Notes: generated from the letters alone by a model not told the origin. DNA of 40,618 nt from Saprospiraceae bacterium (GCA_026986005.1 JALSPK010000097.1:1-40618), one strand, 5' to 3'; positions 15,861-25,091 are shown, numbered from the stretch's first letter. Program-made: numbers and translations.

Positions 15861-18311
15861 ATGAATTCGAACTACACAAAATATGCTCGTGTTGTTTTGC
15901 CTTTGGCATTGCCAAAGTCGTATCTTTATTCAGTACCGCAACACATGGAAAATCAAATCAAATTTGGAGTTCGTGTTGAAGTGCCCTTAAGAAGAAAATT
16001 CTATTCAGGTCTTATAGTCGGAATAACTAGCGAACGACCGGATTACCCGACTAAGGATATAATCTCGGTAATAGACGAACGACCTATCATCGAAAAATCT
16101 CATTTCAATCTATGGAAATGGATAGCCGGATATTATATGAGCACTATTGGCCAAGTGATGAATGTTGCTCTCCCGTCCGGTCTTAAAATGTCAAGTGAAA
16201 CCCTATTGGGCTTAATGACGAAGGAAGAAATTGACCATATGGACTTAAATGATGAAGAATATCTAGTCTATGAAGCATTAAAAATACAAAATGACCTCAA
16301 CTTAAAAGATATAAGAGATATCCTTGATAAAAAAACAGTCTATCCCATTATTCATTCTCTTTTGGACAAACAGATTGTCAATATCAGGGAAGAAATGGTA
16401 AAAAATTATAAGCCAAAAAAAATCAAGTATATTGAATTAACTGAGAAGCATAAAGAAGATGAAGACATGATCGAAGCATTTGATCTAGCCAAAAGGTCAA
16501 AACACCAAACAAACGCTATTCTTGCCTTTGCCCAATTAAAAAATACTCAACAGGAAATAAGCAAAGCTGCATTGAAAGAATTGGCACAAGTGGATTCAAG
16601 TGTGATAAAAAAATTAGTAGAAAAAGGTATATTTAATGAATACGAGAAGACTATCAGCAGATTAATCCCTTTTGCTGAAAATAGTAATGAATTACCTGAA
16701 TTGTCCAAAGGTCAACAAAAATCTATTGATGAAATTGATGAAATATTTAAAACAAAAAACCATGTGCTACTTCATGGAGTTACCGGTAGTGGTAAAACAA
16801 GAATATACCAAGAATATATAAAAAGGACTTTTGACAAAGGTGGTCAAGTATTGTTTTTAGTACCTGAAATAGGCCTAACAACTCAATTGATAAATAGACT
16901 TGCAGCTGTTTTTGGAAAAGAAGTTTATATTTTTCACAGCAAATTGAACCAAAATGAAAGAGTAGAAATCTGGAATGCGGTAAAAAATGGAAAACCCATC
17001 ATTTTGGGTGCAAGATCAGGGATATTTTTACCATTTCGCAACTTAAAACTTATAATTGTTGATGAAGAGCACGACAATTCATACAAACAACAAAATCCCT
17101 CACCAAGATACAATGCCCGTGATGTAGCTGCATATTTGGGTGCAATCGATGACATAAAAGTCATATTTGGAAGTGCAACTCCATCACTTGAAAGCTATTA
17201 TAACACTAAAACTGAAAAATACGGGTATGTTAGGCTAAATGAAAGGTTTGGTAATGTGTCTATGCCTGAAATAAGGATTATTGATATGCGACACAAATCA
17301 ATGTTGCTACCCAACAATAGTAAATACAGTATCGCTCTTACATCAATGATTCAAAATACACTAAATAACAACGAACAGGTTCTTTTATTTCAAAACAGAA
17401 GAGGTTATTCCCCCACCTTGATATGCAACAATTGTGGTTGGAACAGCCAATGCATAAATTGCGATGTGAGCATGACTTACCACAAATATCACAATGAATT
17501 GAAGTGTCATTATTGCGGTCACAGGGAAAAAGTGCCGGAGTATTGTCCGAGATGTGGTAAATCCGGTTTGTCGTTTTTGGGATACGGAACGGAGAAAATA
17601 GAAGATGAATTAAAAATAATATTTCCCGATGCTAAAGTGAGACGGATGGATATTGATACTGTCAGGACTAAAAATGATATAGAAAGGTTGATGGCAGAAT
17701 TTGATACAGGAAAGATAGACATTCTTGTTGGAACACAAATGATAACCAAAGGCTTGGACTTTGACCATATCGGTATGGTAGGAGTTATTGATATAGACAG
17801 GCTGATGCAGTTTCCCGACTTCAGAGCAAATGAAAGAGCTTTTCAATTGGTTTTGCAAGTGGGAGGGAGAGCAGGCAGAAGGAAGAAACAAGGATTGGTA
17901 ATAATACAAACTCACAATCCTCAGCATCCGATGTTGAATGACGTACTGAATACCGATTACGAATCGTTTGTCATGAGAGAATTAGAGGAACGCAAACTAT
18001 TCAAATACCCTCCATTTAATAGAATTATTGAAATTACAATAATGCACAAAAAACCGGATAAGTGCTTTCAAGGAGCAAGCAATATGGCGGATCTTCTCAA
18101 ATCTAGGCTTCTTCAAAGAGTAGTAGGGCCTGCAATCCCAGGTATTTCAAGGGTAAGAGGATTTTATCAATATCGTATAATGATAAAACTAGAAAAGTCA
18201 GGATTGAATATACCTCAAGTAAAAGACTTCATACAAGAGTGTAAAGACAGAGTAAAAAAATCAACCGGCTTAAAAACAATAAGAATAAACATAGATGTTG
18301 ATGGTTATTAG
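15861..18311 (+). CDS. priA: Primosomal replication-restart helicase PriA
   Basis: PriA recognises abandoned forks and reloads the replisome. The 816-residue protein has the N-terminal 3'-end-binding domain (about 10-105), Walker A HGVTGSGKTRIYQ (about 303-314), the DEEH box at 401-404, eight zinc Cys in four CxxC pairs between 522 and 565 (CNNC, CINC, CHYC, CPRC) and the helicase C-terminal motifs (TQMITKGLDFDHIGMVGVID, QVGGRAGR). All key residues are present. recD follows after 17 nt and is probably co-transcribed. Confidence 0.97.
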   Translation: MNSNYTKYARVVLPLALPKSYLYSVPQHMENQIKFGVRVEVPLRRKFYSGLIVGITSERPDYPTKDIISVIDERPIIEKSHFNLWKWIAGYYMSTIGQVMNVALPSGLKMSSETLLGLMTKEEIDHMDLNDEEYLVYEALKIQNDLNLKDIRDILDKKTVYPIIHSLLDKQIVNIREEMVKNYKPKKIKYIELTEKHKEDEDMIEAFDLAKRSKHQTNAILAFAQLKNTQQEISKAALKELAQVDSSVIKKLVEKGIFNEYEKTISRLIPFAENSNELPELSKGQQKSIDEIDEIFKTKNHVLLHGVTGSGKTRIYQEYIKRTFDKGGQVLFLVPEIGLTTQLINRLAAVFGKEVYIFHSKLNQNERVEIWNAVKNGKPIILGARSGIFLPFRNLKLIIVDEEHDNSYKQQNPSPRYNARDVAAYLGAIDDIKVIFGSATPSLESYYNTKTEKYGYVRLNERFGNVSMPEIRIIDMRHKSMLLPNNSKYSIALTSMIQNTLNNNEQVLLFQNRRGYSPTLICNNCGWNSQCINCDVSMTYHKYHNELKCHYCGHREKVPEYCPRCGKSGLSFLGYGTEKIEDELKIIFPDAKVRRMDIDTVRTKNDIERLMAEFDTGKIDILVGTQMITKGLDFDHIGMVGVIDIDRLMQFPDFRANERAFQLVLQVGGRAGRRKKQGLVIIQTHNPQHPMLNDVLNTDYESFVMRELEERKLFKYPPFNRIIEITIMHKKPDKCFQGASNMADLLKSRLLQRVVGPAIPGISRVRGFYQYRIMIKLEKSGLNIPQVKDFIQECKDRVKKSTGLKTIRINIDVDGY

Positions 18312-18328
18312 AATAAGAACATATAAAA

Positions 18329-20122
18329 ATGCAAAATAAAACACAAAATACAGTTCATGATATTTTTGCCTTATATTTTGAAGGGAAATCAAATCAAAAA
18401 CTAGCTTATACCTTATCCAAAAAACTTGAACATGGACATATATGTATAGATATTGATAATAGTCCTCCAGAAGATAAAGACTATCTCAGTCTTAATAAAA
18501 TCGAATCTTCAAAATATGTCACCCAAGATGCTATTAATAATATCAAACCTTTTGTGTTGCATAACAACAAAGTCTATTTGCATCGTTATTATTACTATGA
18601 AACTAACATTCTGGAGAGAATAAATCAATTAATCAATACCGGTAAAAATAACAGAAAAAGACAAATAAATTCTATAATTAAAAATAAGAAATATATTTTA
18701 GATTTATTTGAATTAAAGCATGAAGAAAACTTAGAAAAAGACTTGTTGATACCTTGGCAATTAATAGCTGTACTAAGTTCAATATTAAATAACTTTTCGA
18801 TAATCACAGGAGGGCCAGGAACAGGAAAGACGACAACAATAACAAAATTATTGGCAATACTATTCAAAATAAATCCAGACATATCCGTAGCTTTAGCAGC
18901 ACCAACCGGAAAAGCAGCAGCTAGATTGAATGAATCACTAATAACCGGTGCTAATAATTTAAAACACTTATCAAATGATATAGTCGAAAAATTTAAAGAG
19001 CTGAAAGCACAGACAATTCACAGATTATTGGGAGTAAAGTACGAATCAACAGAATTTGTTCACAACAAAGAGAATCCATTAAAATACGATTTGATAATTA
19101 TTGATGAATCTTCAATGATAGATGTTGCGATGATGTCGAAACTATTGGATTCTATTCAGATAAAAAGCAAATTGGTACTACTTGGTGACAAAGATCAATT
19201 AAGTTCGATAGAAGCCGGCTCTATATTTGGTGACCTGTGCAAGTCTCAAGCTAAAATCAATAGTTTCCTTAATATTGATTTTGAATTTTTTAATAATATA
19301 ATCACTACTGAAGAATTGCAAATACCACCATCATTTGCAACTAATAATGGTAATATCTTGACAGGTACTATCGTCGAACTACAAAGGTCTTATAGATTCA
19401 AAAGCACTGAAGGTATCGGAAAATTTAGCAACTTGGTCATTCATGGAATATCTGATGAGCAACAAATATTTGAGCCATTTAATGAATGCGTTAATACAAC
19501 TCAATGCGTTAAAATTACCGAAGATTTTAATGAGCTTGATTTCTATAAAATGATAAGCCACTACCAAAAATATATCAAAGAAAAAAATATTGATAATGCC
19601 CTAAAATACATAAATGAAGTGAAGGTCTTGTGTGCTGTAAAAGAAGGCGAATACGGAGTATCAAATTACAATAACAAGATAGAAAATTACCTGAAAAGCA
19701 GAGGATTATTAAATCCCAAACAGGGCTTTTACCACAACCAAATAATAATGATAAGCACCAATGATTATTCATTGGGACTCTACAATGGAGATATAGGCAT
19801 TGTAAGAAATGACCCAGCCAGCGATCAACTTAAAGCTTACTTTCAATCAGAAGATAAAATAATCAATTACCCTGTAGCTAATATCAATAACTACAAAACA
19901 GTATTTGCGATGACAATACACAAAAGTCAGGGATCAGAATTTGAAAATATCATCGTGATATTACCGGAAAATCAAGAAAACACTCTAATCTCTAGAGAGT
20001 TAATATATACAGCAGTAACGAGAGCAAAAAATAATGTGCTCTTGATCAGCAAGAAGGACATTTTGATAAAAGCTGTAAATAACAAAACACAGAGGATATC
20101 AGGCATAATGGATAGGATATAA
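18329..20122 (+). CDS. recD: RecD-like superfamily 1 helicase (exonuclease V alpha subunit)
   Basis: This 597-residue protein has the RecD layout: a helical N-terminal domain (1-130), Walker A GGPGTGKTTT (about 161-170), APTGKAAARL, Walker B LIIIDESSMID (about 255-265), LLGDKDQLSSIEAGSIFGDL, and near the C-terminus TIHKSQGSEFENIIVILP and YTAVTRAK. It ends in the usual SGIMDRI. The long extra N-terminal region of RecD2 is absent, so it is the RecBCD-type subunit. recB and recC are not in the window and would have to be elsewhere. It follows priA closely. Confidence 0.9.
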   Translation: MQNKTQNTVHDIFALYFEGKSNQKLAYTLSKKLEHGHICIDIDNSPPEDKDYLSLNKIESSKYVTQDAINNIKPFVLHNNKVYLHRYYYYETNILERINQLINTGKNNRKRQINSIIKNKKYILDLFELKHEENLEKDLLIPWQLIAVLSSILNNFSIITGGPGTGKTTTITKLLAILFKINPDISVALAAPTGKAAARLNESLITGANNLKHLSNDIVEKFKELKAQTIHRLLGVKYESTEFVHNKENPLKYDLIIIDESSMIDVAMMSKLLDSIQIKSKLVLLGDKDQLSSIEAGSIFGDLCKSQAKINSFLNIDFEFFNNIITTEELQIPPSFATNNGNILTGTIVELQRSYRFKSTEGIGKFSNLVIHGISDEQQIFEPFNECVNTTQCVKITEDFNELDFYKMISHYQKYIKEKNIDNALKYINEVKVLCAVKEGEYGVSNYNNKIENYLKSRGLLNPKQGFYHNQIIMISTNDYSLGLYNGDIGIVRNDPASDQLKAYFQSEDKIINYPVANINNYKTVFAMTIHKSQGSEFENIIVILPENQENTLISRELIYTAVTRAKNNVLLISKKDILIKAVNNKTQRISGIMDRI

Positions 20123-20282
20123 GTAGTAATAATTAATATAAAACAGGCTTAAAACTTATATACTTATGTAAAAAATATAAATGTTTTAGTGATTTGAGGG
20201 TTTTTTTATATATATTTGTTAGCTTTCATTGTAAGAATGGCATCACAAAATTGAAAAAATCGCTAAAAATTTTTAATTTATG

Positions 20283-20290
20283 TATCTTTG
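20283..20290 (+). promoter_or_regulatory. -7 box of the Bro-N gene
   Basis: TATCTTTG matches the consensus exactly. It lies 19 nt ahead of the ATG. A TTG at the usual distance is missing. A GTTAGCT at 20218-20224 lies in the same gap and is the reverse of AGCTAAC at the far side of the gene. Confidence 0.5.
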
Positions 20291-20309
20291 TGTTTGAAAA
20301 TTTAGAAGT

Positions 20310-21161
20310 ATGACAAAAGAGAATGCAATAAAATTATTTCAAGACCAAAGAGTTAGGGTTCATTGGGATAATGACCAAGAAAAATGGTATTTTTCAATCA
20401 TTGATGTTATTGGTGTATTGACAGGAAGTGAAAGGCCAAGAAAATATTGGTCTGATTTAAAAAGCAAATTAAAATCAGAAGGAAGTGAAGTGTCCGAAAA
20501 AATCGGACAGTTGAAAATGAAATCACCAGATGGTAAAAAGCGAATGACAGATGTCGCTGATACAGAACAACTATTACGATTAATTCAATCTATTCCATCA
20601 CCGAAAGCTGAACCTTTCAAGACATGGTTAGCAAAAGTTGGTTATGAAAGAATAGAAGAGACAGAAGACCCAGAACTTGCATTTGACCGAGCAATGGAAA
20701 CTTATTTGAAAAAAGGCTATTCAGTAAATTGGATTAACCAGCGATTAAAAAGTATTGAAGTACGTAAAGAGTTGACTGATGAATGGGACTTGCACGGAAT
20801 TAAAAAAGGAATTGAATATGCTATTCTGACAGATGAAATAACAAAAGCCTGGTCAGGAATGACAACTCGTGAGTATAAGGATTTTAAAGATTTGAAGAAA
20901 GAAAACTTACGAGATAATATGACGAATTTGGAGTTGGTGTTTAATATGTTGGCAGAAGCATCAACGACTGAAATATCGAAAGAAAAACAGCCAAAGACAC
21001 TTAATGAAAATAAACAGGTAGCACGTAAAGGTGGGAAAGTGGCTAATGCTGCACGTAAACAACTGGAAAAGACTACAAGGAAAAAAGTTATTTCACCTTT
21101 AAATGCAAAGCAACTGGGAAAAAGAATTGAAAATGATGAAAATAAAGGAATAGAAGAATAA
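20310..21161 (+). CDS. Bro-N domain protein (phage antirepressor-like / DinD-like family)
   Basis: The protein has 283 residues. Residues about 5-110 form a Bro-N-type DNA-binding domain (WYFSIIDVIGVLTGSERP, RKYWSDLKSKL, then VADTEQLLRLIQSIPSPKA). The second half (about 115-240) is the conserved helical region found with Bro-N in the DinD-like family (INQRLKSIEVRKELTDEW, MTTREYKDFKDLKKENLRDN). The C-terminal tail is basic. The biochemical role is not settled for this family; DNA-damage and antirepressor roles have been proposed. It begins a stretch of accessory DNA and is followed by an attC-like palindrome, so it may be a mobile cassette. Confidence 0.8.
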   Translation: MTKENAIKLFQDQRVRVHWDNDQEKWYFSIIDVIGVLTGSERPRKYWSDLKSKLKSEGSEVSEKIGQLKMKSPDGKKRMTDVADTEQLLRLIQSIPSPKAEPFKTWLAKVGYERIEETEDPELAFDRAMETYLKKGYSVNWINQRLKSIEVRKELTDEWDLHGIKKGIEYAILTDEITKAWSGMTTREYKDFKDLKKENLRDNMTNLELVFNMLAEASTTEISKEKQPKTLNENKQVARKGGKVANAARKQLEKTTRKKVISPLNAKQLGKRIENDENKGIEE

Positions 21162-21170
21162 TCAACGAAA

Positions 21171-21318
21171 AGCTAACAAAAAATATACTGCATGCCGCAA
21201 TTAGTTGTAAACATGGAACTTGAAACACAAAATAAACATTATCGTAACCTGAAAATATTCGTTTCAAAATGCGGCACGCAGCATATTCAAATCGTTCTGT
21301 ATATAAAAATCGTTGGGT
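21171..21318. repeat. attC-like imperfect palindrome (candidate integron cassette site)
   Basis: The site opens with AGCTAAC (21171-21177) and closes with GTTGGGT (21312-21318), which fits GTTRRRY of attC sites; the opening differs from RYYYAAC at one position. Between them a 17-bp inverted repeat with two mismatches (21183-21199 and 21270-21286, around TGCCGCA/TGCGGCA) would let one strand fold as attC sites do. It begins nine bases after the Bro-N stop codon. At 148 bp it is slightly longer than typical attC sites. No integrase is in the window. Confidence 0.4.
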
Positions 21319-21325
21319 GCAAGCA

Positions 21326-21418
21326 GTGATAATAAATAATAGAATTGGGTCAACAAAAGCATTTATTTTACTAGGATCAAGACAGGTTGGTAAAACAACT
21401 AAGCATTCGAGCCGTTGA
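21326..21418 (+). pseudogene. N-terminal fragment of an AAA+ ATPase (DUF4143-type)
   Basis: A 30-codon frame (GTG start, TGA stop) reads INNRIGSTKAFILLGSRQVG and continues KTT, a Walker A motif in the setting usual for ATP-binding proteins with a DUF4143 domain. After the Walker A the frame runs into unrelated sequence and stops. The remaining 300 or more residues are missing. It starts seven bases after the attC-like site, so it could be the next cassette, cut off by the restriction gene insertion. Confidence 0.55.
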
Positions 21419-21428
21419 CTACCCAAGG

Positions 21429-22125
21429 TTGAATGCTAAAGAACAAAATTTACTACTAAAAAGGTCTAAGGATTTCTTTCGAAATGAAATTGTTGAGGCT
21501 CATATAAATACGGCTTTTAAAAAAGCAAGAAAATTATCCAATTATAATATAAATCCTTTTCTTTTCAAGTATTTAGCAAACTTTTTAAAGGGAAATGATA
21601 ATCCGGGAAGTATCGCAGAAGCCCCGTGTTTTAGGTCAATCGATTACAACTTCATTTGGAATGAGGATTCAGAAATTGATAAGCGAATTGTTTGAAGGAT
21701 TTGGTTCCACTACTTCAGGAATAAACATAGAATTTATTGATTCAATAGACAAAAGAAAGAAATATTGTCAATTAAAATCAGGCCCAAATACAATTAATTC
21801 AAATGATATTGAGACTATTATCGGACATTTTAAAGGGATTACTAATCTTGCAAGAACAAACAATTTGAATATTCGAATTAATGATTTAATTGTTGGAGTA
21901 ATTTATGGCGATGAAAAAGAACTCAGTTCTCATTATAAAAGAATTAATGAAAAATATCCTGTCGTCATCGGTCAAGATTTTTGGTATAGGCTAACAGGAA
22001 AAGAGAATTTTTATTTTGACCTCATTCATACAGTAGGTGAAGTTGCTCTTGAAGTGGATGGTACAAAGATTCTAAAGGAAACAATAGATGCTTTAACATC
22101 AGAAATTGAAGTAAAATTACTGTAA
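21429..22125 (+). pseudogene. Frameshifted type II restriction endonuclease, PmeII/EcoO109I-like
   Basis: Two overlapping frames together give one endonuclease. The first (from a TTG near 21429) reads NINPFLFKYLANFLKGNDNP up to about 21620; the second continues PRVLGQSITTSFG, GFGSTTSGINIEFID, KKYCQLKSGPNTIN (the QxK part of a PD-(D/E)xK site), NDLIVGVIYGD and QDFWYRLTG to 22125. This pattern fits PmeII-family enzymes and their relative EcoO109I (RGGNCCY). At the break only one base separates the codons that intact relatives bridge with several, so a small frame-shifting deletion is likely. Its methyltransferase follows, also broken. Confidence 0.75.
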
Positions 22126-22223
22126 AAATAAAAATAATTTTTCGATTTTTATATTTATCATATTTAGATTTTTTTCTCACAATTTATTTATATTTTTGTA
22201 ACCAATGTCCAAACTTGTGCAAT

Positions 22224-23024
22224 ATGGTTACTAAAAATTATTATTCGTTGGAAGAAGCTTCAAAATTAATTGGAAAGAGTAAAGAAACCCTTAGAAGATG
22301 GGATAGACAAGGAAAATTGACAGCAGCCAGAGAGCCAATCAGTAATTACAGAATATATAAAAAGGATTAATTAAACTTATTTTCTCATTTATTAAATAAT
22401 GAATTAGAAGATGATGTTGATAATTCGGTAGAACCTTTAAAATCATATAGTGTTATTGAACTTTTTGCAGGTGCAGGTGGTTTAGCAATTGGTTTAGAAA
22501 AAGCAGGTATTAAATGCGTAGCACTCAATGAAATCGATAAATAGGCTTGTGAAATTCTTAGAGAAAATAGACTAAAATGGAATGTTTTAGAAGGAGATAT
22601 TAAATCTTTTGAGTTTAAGAAATATGAAAATAAGGTTGATGTAATTACAGGCGGATTTCCTTGTCAATCGTTTAGTTATGCAGGAAAAAGACTTGGATTA
22701 AAAGATGCAAGAGGAACATTGTTTTATGAATTTGCAAGAGTTGTAAATGAAGTAAAACCCCCAATATGTATAGGAGAGAATGTCAAAGGATTACTTTCTC
22801 ACGATAATGGAAAAACATTGAGAGGAATGGTATCGATTTTAGATGAAATAGGATATTAAGTGATTCCGGTTAAAGTTCTTAAAGCGATTCATTATCGTGT
22901 ACTGCAAAAAAGAGAAAGATTGTTTTTGGTTGGGGTAAGAAAAGATATTGACATTGATTTTGAATATCCTCAGCCACATATCAAAGTGTATAATTTAGAA
23001 GATGCTTTAAGAAAAAAAATTTAA
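22224..23024 (+). pseudogene. Decayed C5-cytosine methyltransferase with N-terminal MerR-like HTH
   Basis: A single frame starts at ATG 22224 but has in-frame stops at 22368 (TAA), 22542 (TAG) and 22857 (TAA) and ends at 23022. It reads first as a MerR-like helix-turn-helix (SLEEASKLIGKSKETLRRWD), then as a cytosine-5 methyltransferase: motif I IELFAGAGGLAIGL, motif IV GGFPCQSFSYAGKR with the catalytic Cys, motif VI GENVKGLLSHD, motif VIII YRVLQKRERLFLVGV. The target-recognition part and motifs IX-X are missing. The first 48 codons could still make a small HTH protein. It is the partner of the broken endonuclease upstream. Confidence 0.85.
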
Positions 23025-23026
23025 AC

Positions 23027-23355
23027 ACAATACTATTTATTTTTGTATTTATTTCTATTACTCAAGCTGAAGAAATTATAAGTTAAGCATTTGTAACTTT
23101 AAGTACTATTAATTTAGGAGAAAATATTCAGATACAATTTAATTATTTATCATAATCCAATAAATAGCTTCATTGGAATTAAATAAAATAATGATATTAA
23201 GAAAAAAAAATAAGATATTTTTGGGGTTGAAATATACAGTAATAAAGTCAGTAAATCAGAAGTTATCATTAATAATAATTTTAATTCAGGAATATATTTT
23301 ATTCAAGCTGAAACAAATAATAGAATTCAAACAAAAAAGGTAATAATAATCTAAA
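23027..23355 (+). pseudogene. Relic of a T9SS-exported protein (signal peptide and sorting-domain remnants)
   Basis: Pieces in different frames look like the two ends of one secreted protein. At 23027 a frame reads TILFIFVFISITQAEEII, a signal peptide end. At 23145 another reads IYHNPINSFIGIK, like the YPNP motif that opens type A T9SS sorting domains. From about 23226 a third reads VEIYSNKV, NNFNSGIYFIQAETNN and QTKKVIII to the stop at 23353-23355, the classic end of such domains. The middle is lost. It implies that the organism has, or had, type IX secretion. Confidence 0.65.
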
Positions 23356-23356
23356 T

Positions 23357-23510
23357 AGTGTCTGTCTATAAAGTGCTTGATTTTTGAAAAATAAAGATTT
23401 TTGATGAGATTTTTGTCTTTCTGAGAATTAGTGATGCCTTAGCATCAGTAATTTGAATAAAGTAAAAATATCGCAAAAAGAATATTTTTGCGATATTTTT
23501 AAAAAAAGTT
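23357..23510 (+). repeat. MITE copy C (one end complete, other end lost)
   Basis: The copy starts TAGTGTCTGTCTATAAAGTG one base after the stop of the T9SS relic and is nearly identical to copy F over about 120 bp, including the central hairpin TGATGCCTTAGCATCA. Near 23500 it departs from copy F, and the far end (TGGACAGACACTA) is missing. Orientation is the same as copy F. Confidence 0.8.
23464..23500. terminator. 16-bp perfect hairpin inside MITE copy C
   Basis: AAAAATATCGCAAAAA (23464-23479) and its exact complement (23485-23500) flank a five-base loop. The hairpin ends 16 bases beyond the mscS stop codon and would be transcribed from the mscS side. Copies A and F have only imperfect versions. 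It may serve as a bidirectional terminator supplied by the element. Confidence 0.5.
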
Positions 23511-23516
23511 TATCAA

Positions 23517-25091
23517 TTACCCCAATAAATCTTTAAGCTTTTTTTCTAAATCCTCTTTTGGATAATCCGGAATCAAATCCTTTTGTCCCGGAAACTGCTC
23601 TATGTACATAGTTTGGGATGGAAATGCAAATCTTACACCTAAATGCTCTGATAGCTCCATTATTTTAAAGGTGATTTCTTCTTTCAAAGCAAGTTCTTCT
23701 TTGTAATCATTCGTCTGAAGGTATACCCTGAACAGAATATTTATGGAATAATCTCCCAGATCAGAAAGAAAAATATATCTATCTTCAGATACTTTGGGGT
23801 GAAAATCTGCTATTTGTCTCAATCCTTTTATAAATGCATGAAGATAATCTCTCGGTGTATCATATGCTACACCCAATTTTGTTTCAAATAGCCTATAAAC
23901 CCGTAGGCCTTTATTTTTAAGTGCTTTGTTTGAAATTATACCGTTAGGAATAGATATTATGGAGGTATCCAATTGTTTTATTCTAGTTGACCTAAAACCA
24001 ACTTCAACTACTGTACCGGCCATATCATCTATTTCTATCCAATCTTCTACTTGAAATGGTTGATCTATAAATATCATTAAAGAACCTATAAAATTTCTTA
24101 CCGTATCTTGAGCAGCTAAAGCTAATGCAAGACCACCAATAGAGATTCCGGCGATTAAAGCCGTGACATTGATATTAAGAAGAACCAAAATCCTTAATAT
24201 CGCAACCAATATGATCAATAGTTTAACTATTTGTTTGACTATTGGTAATACTTGATCATCCATTTTGCTTTTGGTTGACTTGGCAAAATGATTTAAAAAA
24301 GCCATTACAATATCAAATATCTGATATGCAAGAAGGCTCATCAGGACGATATTGATTATATCAAGAGATATTATAATAAAGGAAGAAATGCCAATAGGAA
24401 GATTTAATAAAGCAAAACCAAATTTTAATAAATAAAATACGATTAGCAAACTAATAATTCTCGTGGTTTTCGAATATTTGATTGGTAGACTCAAATGCGT
24501 TTTAAAACTTTTATCCGCGACTAATATCAATAAAGGCTTGAGTATTAGGTTAAAAACATAAAACAATAAAACAGCTAATATTAGCAAAATCAAAAATGCC
24601 AAATATTGCCATGTATGCAGCCCAAGTATCTTTTGATTTCCAAAAGGAGATAAATACTTATATAGAAAATCAGCACCAAAAGGATAAACCTGATTAAAAA
24701 GCTTATCTATAGAGGTATAACAATTTGGAGAATAATACCAATTGCTATCAATTTTTTCTAAGTAAATCTCCGGCAATTTATGTGGAAAAATAACAAATTT
24801 ATTTTTCCCCGACAAACTATCAATATAGTTGGGTTTATCTGAAATTCTATTTACAGGCACAAACAATCCCAATCCATCAAATACTTTTTTTAGTTTTATC
24901 GCATAATCTACCGCCTTGGTAGAATCGGGAACAAAAAATGATTTTGAAGCTTGGGACGGATTATAATCTTTTTCATTTAAATAGTTCAAATGATTGGTTA
25001 CACACTTAAAAGGGCTTTTTAGATTGCTCTGTGATATTATATAGTTATTAAATATAAAAACAATTAAAAATAAATATATATACTTTATCAT
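23517..25091 (-). CDS. MscS-family mechanosensitive channel
   Basis: Small-conductance channels of this family release solutes on osmotic downshock. From the ATG at 25091 the protein has 524 residues: a signal-like segment (1-20), an extracytoplasmic part (about 20-150), several membrane helices, the pore helix LIAGISIGGLALALAAQDTV, the MscS beta domain (FIDQPFQVEDWIEIDDMAGT VVEVGFRSTRI with a gap shown here) and PNGIISNKALKN. The frame is open seven codons further upstream. The extra N-terminal region is larger than in E. coli MscS, as in many Bacteroidota homologues. Confidence 0.9.
   Translation of the reverse strand: MIKYIYLFLIVFIFNNYIISQSNLKSPFKCVTNHLNYLNEKDYNPSQASKSFFVPDSTKAVDYAIKLKKVFDGLGLFVPVNRISDKPNYIDSLSGKNKFVIFPHKLPEIYLEKIDSNWYYSPNCYTSIDKLFNQVYPFGADFLYKYLSPFGNQKILGLHTWQYLAFLILLILAVLLFYVFNLILKPLLILVADKSFKTHLSLPIKYSKTTRIISLLIVFYLLKFGFALLNLPIGISSFIIISLDIINIVLMSLLAYQIFDIVMAFLNHFAKSTKSKMDDQVLPIVKQIVKLLIILVAILRILVLLNINVTALIAGISIGGLALALAAQDTVRNFIGSLMIFIDQPFQVEDWIEIDDMAGTVVEVGFRSTRIKQLDTSIISIPNGIISNKALKNKGLRVYRLFETKLGVAYDTPRDYLHAFIKGLRQIADFHPKVSEDRYIFLSDLGDYSINILFRVYLQTNDYKEELALKEEITFKIMELSEHLGVRFAFPSQTMYIEQFPGQKDLIPDYPKEDLEKKLKDLLG

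Noticed and set aside
22368-22859. Stop-codon recoding in the methyltransferase frame (three in-frame stops without frameshift)
   Set aside because: TAA and TAG act as normal stops in every intact gene nearby and the C-terminus is also lost, so pseudogene decay is simpler.
23027-23510. CRISPR-like repetition in the AT-rich accessory region
   Set aside because: No regularly spaced direct repeats occur; the similarity is due to one MITE copy and AT-rich sequence.
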